In this document: positions 59,777 to 64,000 of the stretch, one piece after another
Layout: each line of letters opens with the position of its first letter
Position numbering within the stretch: position 1 is the stretch's first letter
NCBI GenBank assembly: GCA_964350315.1
Contig: CAYGJD010000005.1
Location: 56,245-120,244 of the forward strand
Direction of reading: 5' to 3'
DNA: 64,000 nucleotides
Origin: JAJZEO01 sp964350315
GTDB lineage: Bacteria; Chlamydiota; Chlamydiia; Chlamydiales; 2-12-FULL-49-11
The notes under the pieces: generated by a model
Told to the model about the DNA's origin: nothing
Database searches by the model: none
What the model saw: the letters and a program-made list of their open reading frames with translations, nothing else
Translations under genes and position numbers: made by a program

Positions 59777-60372
59777 CCTACTCAAAGGATAAAAAAATTG
59801 GATGTTGCTTTATCGTTAGCGCCCCTTCAGGAACTGGAAAGACAACTGTTGTTGACGAGCTTGTAAAGAAAAATCCAAATAAAATCGTTAGGGTAATTAC
59901 ATGTACTACAAGAGCGCCTCGAGGAAGTGAGGTAAATGGAATTGATTACCGATTTATGTCGGTTGATGAATTTCAAAATAAAGTTAACACAGGCTCTTTT
60001 CTTGAAAGTCAAGAGATATATGACAACCGCTATGGGACTTTGAAGAGTGATGTTGATGAACAAATCAATCAAGGAAAACATGCGTTTTTAGTCATCGATG
60101 TTCAAGGCGCAGCTTCTTTAATGGGAGTTGTAAAGGCAACGACAATTTTTTTGATGCCCCCTTCGTTTGAAGAGCTTGAAAAGCGAATTAGAACTAGAAA
60201 ACAAGATGATGAGAAAGCGATCAACATTAGGCTTTCAAAAGCAAAAAATGAGATGCAACAAGTAAAAAAATATGAATATGTTGTCGAAAATGATAAAGTT
60301 GATAAAGCAGTAGCTATGATCACTAAGATAGTCGAGGAAGTGGAGAAGAAACAATTTACAGGGGAAAATTAA
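59773..60372 (+). CDS. gmk: Guanylate kinase
   Basis: Converts GMP and dGMP to the diphosphates; 199 residues. P-loop SAPSGTGKTT at 16-25, TTRAPRGSEVNGIDYRF at about 47-63 for GMP binding, and VIDVQGAASL for the lid region. The ATG overlaps the yicC TGA (ATGA), so the two are translationally coupled. A chlamydial obligate parasite depends on GMP imported or scavenged, so this enzyme is central. The omega-like gene starts immediately after its stop. Confidence 0.97.
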   Translation: MTYSKDKKIGCCFIVSAPSGTGKTTVVDELVKKNPNKIVRVITCTTRAPRGSEVNGIDYRFMSVDEFQNKVNTGSFLESQEIYDNRYGTLKSDVDEQINQGKHAFLVIDVQGAASLMGVVKATTIFLMPPSFEELEKRIRTRKQDDEKAINIRLSKAKNEMQQVKKYEYVVENDKVDKAVAMITKIVEEVEKKQFTGEN

Positions 60373-60612
60373 ATGACAGCAAAGCAAAAAGAAAATCTAA
60401 CAAGTGAGTATCTAACAAAGCATTTTCCGGATAATTTTTCATTGGCAATAACAGCAATTGCTTCTGCAAAGCACTTGATTGCCTCTGGAAAAGAATTCCG
60501 CTTGACGCAGCTACTTGATTCAGTTGCTCGTGGTAAAATTCGAGAAGAACAAGAAAGAGTTGTTGAAGAAGCTTCTAAGAAAGAAAATGAGTTAACAGAG
60601 ACTGAGAATTAG
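60373..60612 (+). CDS. rpoZ: RNA polymerase omega-like protein
   Basis: A 79-residue protein directly after gmk (stop and ATG adjoin), the classical rpoZ position. The core NFSLAITAIASAKHLIASG and QLLDSVARGKI follow the omega pattern (a helix with LVxxAAxRAxxL followed by LxExAxGKI), but the identity is low by eye and the N-terminal MARVT block is absent. AGGGG precedes the ATG. The position in the order gmk-X-metG corresponds to CT031 in C. trachomatis. I favour a divergent omega subunit, with moderate confidence. Confidence 0.65.
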   Translation: MTAKQKENLTSEYLTKHFPDNFSLAITAIASAKHLIASGKEFRLTQLLDSVARGKIREEQERVVEEASKKENELTETEN

Positions 60613-60624
60613 AGAGAATTATTC

Positions 60625-62661
60625 ATGAGTGAAAAGGATAAAGTATTAATCACATCGGCGCTGTTGTATGCAAATGGCCCACTTCATTTTGGTCATATTG
60701 CAGGCGCTTATTTACCTGCAGATATTTATGCAAGGTTCAAGCGAATAACAGGTAGCGATGTCTTTTTTGTATGTGGTTCAGATGAATATGGAGTAGCAAT
60801 TACCATGAGTGCCGAAATGGCGGGTAGGACTCCTAAGGAACACATAGATCTTTTTCACAAAGTGAACGACGATTTATTTAAGCGATTAAGCATTTCTTTT
60901 GATCATTATTCTAGAACAACAAATAAATTGCATAAACCTCTTACGCAAAAAGTTTTTTCTGACCTAAATAAGAATGGATATATTGAGAAAAAAGAGACAG
61001 AGCAACTTTATTCAATAGAAGAAGACAGATTTTTAGCAGATCGCTATGTTGTAGGTGATTGTCCAAAGTGTGGTTATAAAGAAGCAAGAGGTGATGAGTG
61101 TCCTAAATGTGGAGCTTCTTTTGACTCTATGGATTTACTAAACCCACGATCGAAATTAACAGGAAATAAACTGACGCTAAAGAAAACAACTCACTGGTTT
61201 TTCAAGCTTGATCTTTTTAAAGATCAGCTTTTAAAGTGGCTCGATAAGAAGGACTGGAAAGATAATGTTTTGAATTTCGTTAGACCTTACATCAAGGACC
61301 TTCATTCGCGAGCAATTACGAGAGATTTTGATTGGGGTGTCTCGGTGCCTCTTGAAGAAGCTGAGGATAAAGTTTTTTATGTTTGGTTTGATGCCGTCTT
61401 AGGTTATATCTCAGCTTCAATGGAATGGGCAGAGAACATCGGCCAACCTGAAAAGTGGAAAGATTATTGGTTAGACCATTCGACAAAGTATGTCCAGTTC
61501 ATTGGAAAAGATAATATTGCTTTTCATGCGATGTTTTTTCCAGCGATGATTATGGGGCAAGATACTCCCTATAAACAAGTTGACGAACTTCCTGCTAATG
61601 AATTCTTAAATCTTGAAGGTAAGCAATTTAGCAAGTCTACAGGGTGGTATATTGATTTAAGTGAATTCTTGGATCATTATTCAGCAGATACGATTCGTTA
61701 TGCATTAGCTGCAAATGCTCCTGAAACAAGCGATTCTGAGTTTACTTGGTCAGACTTTCAAATGCGTGTAAATACAGAGCTCGTAGGTAAGTTTGGAAAT
61801 TTTGTTCATAGAACTTTGACGTTTTTGACGACAAAAATGGATGGAAAGATACCAGAATGTTACGGATTTGAAGATGAGGATGATGAGTTTTTAGAAAAAA
61901 TTGCTCAGCTTGCTGCGGAAGCTAAAACTTGTTATGAAAAATTTCGCGTTAGGAATGCAGTAAAAGTTCTCATGGATCTAGCATCCCTCTCTAACACATA
62001 CTTTGATCAAAAAAAGCCATGGGTTTTACTTAAGGATAAAGACACAAGAGAGCAGCTTGAAACTACAATATATTGTTGCCTTACTGCAGTGAAAGCACTA
62101 GCACTTATTTCATTTCCGATTATACCCGAAAGTGCTGAAAAAATTTGGAAGATGTTGGGAAATAAGAATTCTCTTGAAACAAAAAATTGGCATACAGTGT
62201 TAGAAAATGAACTTGTTCCAGGAACGCCTATCGCTCATCCAACACTACTTTTTACTAAGATTGAAGATGAAACAATAGAAAAGGAAGTGGCAAAGTTGGA
62301 ATCAACAGATGCAATAGTTAAAGAAAACGATCTAAAAGATCAAATCAAGTTTGATGATTTTTTAAAGGTCGATCTACGAGTAGGACGTATTGAGTCCGCA
62401 GAAAAAGTTGAGGGGAGCAAAAAGCTTCTTAAGCTTATTGTGAATATTGGAATAGAGAAACGTGTGATTGTTTCAGGAATTTCAGAGCATTTCAATGATT
62501 TAGATTCTCTCAAAGATAAAAAAGTGATTGTTGTTGCGAACTTAAAACCTGCGAAGTTGATGGGAATTGAGAGTCAGGGAATGATTTTGGCAACAGGCGA
62601 TGGTCCATTTTTGGAATTACCGACATTCAAAGATGCTACAGAAGGGATGAAAATTAATTAG
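60625..62661 (+). CDS. metG: Methionyl-tRNA synthetase with tRNA-binding tail
   Basis: A 678-residue MetRS. HIGH-type motif GPLHFGHIAGAY (18-29), zinc-binding knuckles CPKCGYKEARGDECPKCGA at about 147-165, and the KMSKS-type FSKSTGW (about 338-344). The C-terminal domain, about 570-678, is the EMAP/Trbp111 OB-fold (FDDFLKVDLRVGRIESAE), which helps tRNA docking. It starts 12 bases after the omega-like gene and converges with the recD-type gene at a 5-base gap. Confidence 0.97.
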   Translation: MSEKDKVLITSALLYANGPLHFGHIAGAYLPADIYARFKRITGSDVFFVCGSDEYGVAITMSAEMAGRTPKEHIDLFHKVNDDLFKRLSISFDHYSRTTNKLHKPLTQKVFSDLNKNGYIEKKETEQLYSIEEDRFLADRYVVGDCPKCGYKEARGDECPKCGASFDSMDLLNPRSKLTGNKLTLKKTTHWFFKLDLFKDQLLKWLDKKDWKDNVLNFVRPYIKDLHSRAITRDFDWGVSVPLEEAEDKVFYVWFDAVLGYISASMEWAENIGQPEKWKDYWLDHSTKYVQFIGKDNIAFHAMFFPAMIMGQDTPYKQVDELPANEFLNLEGKQFSKSTGWYIDLSEFLDHYSADTIRYALAANAPETSDSEFTWSDFQMRVNTELVGKFGNFVHRTLTFLTTKMDGKIPECYGFEDEDDEFLEKIAQLAAEAKTCYEKFRVRNAVKVLMDLASLSNTYFDQKKPWVLLKDKDTREQLETTIYCCLTAVKALALISFPIIPESAEKIWKMLGNKNSLETKNWHTVLENELVPGTPIAHPTLLFTKIEDETIEKEVAKLESTDAIVKENDLKDQIKFDDFLKVDLRVGRIESAEKVEGSKKLLKLIVNIGIEKRVIVSGISEHFNDLDSLKDKKVIVVANLKPAKLMGIESQGMILATGDGPFLELPTFKDATEGMKIN

Positions 62662-62666
62662 TTTTC

Positions 62667-64000
62667 TTAAGAGCTGAACTGTGCTGCTACATTTGTTTCG
62701 ATCTTTTCTGTGATAAATGTCGAAAGTCCAGTAAATCTCATTTCTACTTCATCATTTTTCATTGTGAGAACGATCGCTTTTTTTGTTCCAAGCAATACAA
62801 CAAGTTTTTTTCCTCGTGTGATTGCTGTGTAGAATAGATTTTTCTGAAGAAGCTTGAAGTGTGAGGTGTGAATCGGCATCACGATACACGGGCATTCACT
62901 ACCTTGATATTTGTGAACAGAAACAGCATAAGCTAAGACAATTTCCTCAAGTTCTGAAAATTCGTACTCAAGAACTTTTCCTTCGAAGTTAATTTCAGCA
63001 ATTTCTTCTTCAAGATCAATTGTTTCAATTCTACCGACATCGCCGTTGAAAATTACTTTTTGGTAATTATTTCGAATTTGCATGACCTTGTCACCTTCAC
63101 GAAAGATTCTCCCTAAGCGTGTGATTTGACGCCCTTTGGGGTTCATTTTATTCTGCATGAGAACGTTAAGATTTTCAATGCCGATAATGCCCCGCTTCAT
63201 TGGCGAGAGCACTTGGATATCATTGAAAGGGTCAAACTTAAATGAGGCTGGTATTTCTTCTGATACAAGATGGATGAGTTTATTTGCAATATCGGTTGGT
63301 TCTTCGATTTCAAGAAAGAGAAAGTCGCTTTTCTCAGAAGGATCGGGAAGGATAGGGAATTGCCCTTTATTTATTCTGTGGGCGTTGATCACAATGTTTG
63401 AATCCTTTCCTTGTCGAAAAATTCGATAGAGAGTTGTAATAGGGATGCGGCCAGATTGGATAATTTCTTTTAAAACATTTCCTGGACCAACACTTGGAAG
63501 CTGGTCGATATCTCCGATTAGAATTAGGCGGGCTGATGAGGGAATCGCTCTTAAGAGGTGAAACATGAGATATGTGTCTATCATGCTTGCTTCATCTATG
63601 ATGATTAACTCACATTCGATAGGGTTTTTCTTATTTCGACGAAATCCACCTTTTTGAAAATCGACTTCTAAGAGGGAGTGAATCGTTTTTGCGCGCATTC
63701 GTGTGATTTCACTAAGCCTCTTTGCTGCTTTTCCTGTAGGAGCCGCTAAAACGATCTTATTGGTCAATCTCTCGTGGATGGAGAGGATGGTTTTTGTTAC
63801 TGTGGTTTTGCCTGTTCCTGGACCACCTGTAATAATTTGGACCTTTTCAGCAAAACTCTGTAAAAGAGCTTTTTGTTGTTCCTTTGCAAGACGGATGTGG
63901 TGTTTCTCTTCAACCCATTCGATCGCCTTTTCCTTTTTTACTTCTCGTATTGAACAGGGAGAAGTGATTAAGCGATGAAGTTCTTCTGCGATTGTGAGTT
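62667..64000 (-). CDS. recD2: RecD-like (RecD2) DNA helicase, cut by right edge
   Basis: Superfamily 1B 5'-3' DNA helicase. The frame is open beyond the window edge. Walker A GGPGTGKTT lies at 63801-63827, followed by RLSEITRMRAKTIHSLLE, Walker B LIIIDEASMIDTYLMFHLL, GDIDQLPSVGPG (motif III) and, near the end, the motif VI block SVHKYQGSECPCIVMPI and LFYTAITRGKKLVVL. About 445 residues are seen; the N-terminus is missing. Without RecB/RecC evidence I call it RecD2-like, where the helicase acts alone in replication-stress tolerance. In C. trachomatis recD follows metG in the same order. Confidence 0.93.
   Translation of the reverse strand, partial: LTIAEELHRLITSPCSIREVKKEKAIEWVEEKHHIRLAKEQQKALLQSFAEKVQIITGGPGTGKTTVTKTILSIHERLTNKIVLAAPTGKAAKRLSEITRMRAKTIHSLLEVDFQKGGFRRNKKNPIECELIIIDEASMIDTYLMFHLLRAIPSSARLILIGDIDQLPSVGPGNVLKEIIQSGRIPITTLYRIFRQGKDSNIVINAHRINKGQFPILPDPSEKSDFLFLEIEEPTDIANKLIHLVSEEIPASFKFDPFNDIQVLSPMKRGIIGIENLNVLMQNKMNPKGRQITRLGRIFREGDKVMQIRNNYQKVIFNGDVGRIETIDLEEEIAEINFEGKVLEYEFSELEEIVLAYAVSVHKYQGSECPCIVMPIHTSHFKLLQKNLFYTAITRGKKLVVLLGTKKAIVLTMKNDEVEMRFTGLSTFITEKIETNVAAQFSS

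Noticed and set aside
1..64000. Insertion sequences, prophage, integrase or CRISPR
   Set aside because: No transposase, integrase or Cas-like protein and no regular direct-repeat array were seen. The repeats found are short and unrelated to mobile elements.

Overview
The window is a stretch of bacterial chromosome, AT-rich and densely coding, from a member of the Chlamydiota, most likely a Parachlamydia-like (amoeba- or arthropod-associated) lineage rather than a Chlamydiaceae species. From memory of the Chlamydia trachomatis map, the blocks lptG/lptF-tilS-ftsH-pnp-rpsO-tadA, rpmE-prfA-prmC-ffh-rpsP-trmD-rplS-rnhB-gmk-metG-recD, and FAD oxidoreductase/mdh ... phnP-like/hflX match the chlamydial order. 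A CHLPS-family hydrolase, a 916-residue FtsH and a CT865-like gene beside glgB fit the same group. A full-length citrate synthase, PurU, MscS, MATE and MFS transporters, cold-shock proteins and MarC point to one of the larger environmental chlamydial genomes. No insertion sequence, prophage, CRISPR array or rRNA operon is visible.

Layout. 1-7.95 kb: a YchJ-like gene cut by the left edge, an MscS channel, an orphan membrane-anchored protein, an NDH-2 fused to a cyclic-nucleotide-binding domain, a TMEM164/YwaF-like membrane protein, and a MATE transporter followed by a dihydrouridine synthase. 8.2-8.4 kb: tRNA-Ala(TGC) and tRNA-Ile(GAT) with their own promoter. 8.5-13.7 kb: the variable part, with a CHLPS alpha/beta hydrolase, a small secreted protein, a PAP2 phosphatase, a DMT transporter and a previously unnamed C39-like cysteine peptidase with a membrane helix, which looks like a secreted effector. 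13.7-17.5 kb: a compact six-gene minus-strand operon, purU - acyl-CoA thioesterase - bolA - grxD - yhhQ - tgt, which ends in a queuine transporter and the queuine-inserting enzyme. 17.5-25.3 kb: a plus-strand run mdh - gltA - membrane protein - FAD oxidoreductase - unknown - PhnP-like MBL - hflX - csp - radC - csp. A 224-base intergenic region rich in hairpins and short repeats follows.

25.5-37.2 kb: a 1085-residue protein of unknown function, MarC, a CT865-like gene - glgB - ligA - MFS run, and a lineage-specific 289-residue protein. 37.3-45.5 kb: miaB, rplM-rpsI, a carboxypeptidase Taq, and an lptG-lptF-PAP2 chain divergent from tilS. 45.6-64 kb: housekeeping genes for protein quality control (ftsH), RNA decay (pnp), translation (rpsO, tadA, rpmE, prfA, prmC, rpsP, trmD, rplS, metG), targeting (ffh), nucleotide supply (gmk), transcription (an omega-like protein) and DNA metabolism (rnhB, and a RecD-like helicase cut by the right edge).

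The best leads are the C39-like effector candidate at 12604-13698, the NDH-2/cyclic-nucleotide-domain fusion at 3016-4743, the BolA-Grx-queuine operon, a PAP2 phosphatase coupled to the LptFG permease genes, a pseudo-rhomboid at 51813-52727, a decayed duplicate of the rnhB 3' end that now carries a promoter, and the structured region at 25288-25511. No gap longer than 300 bases lacks a gene or RNA feature. Promoter calls rest on -35/-10 matches read by eye. Functional calls rest on motifs, not on database searches.
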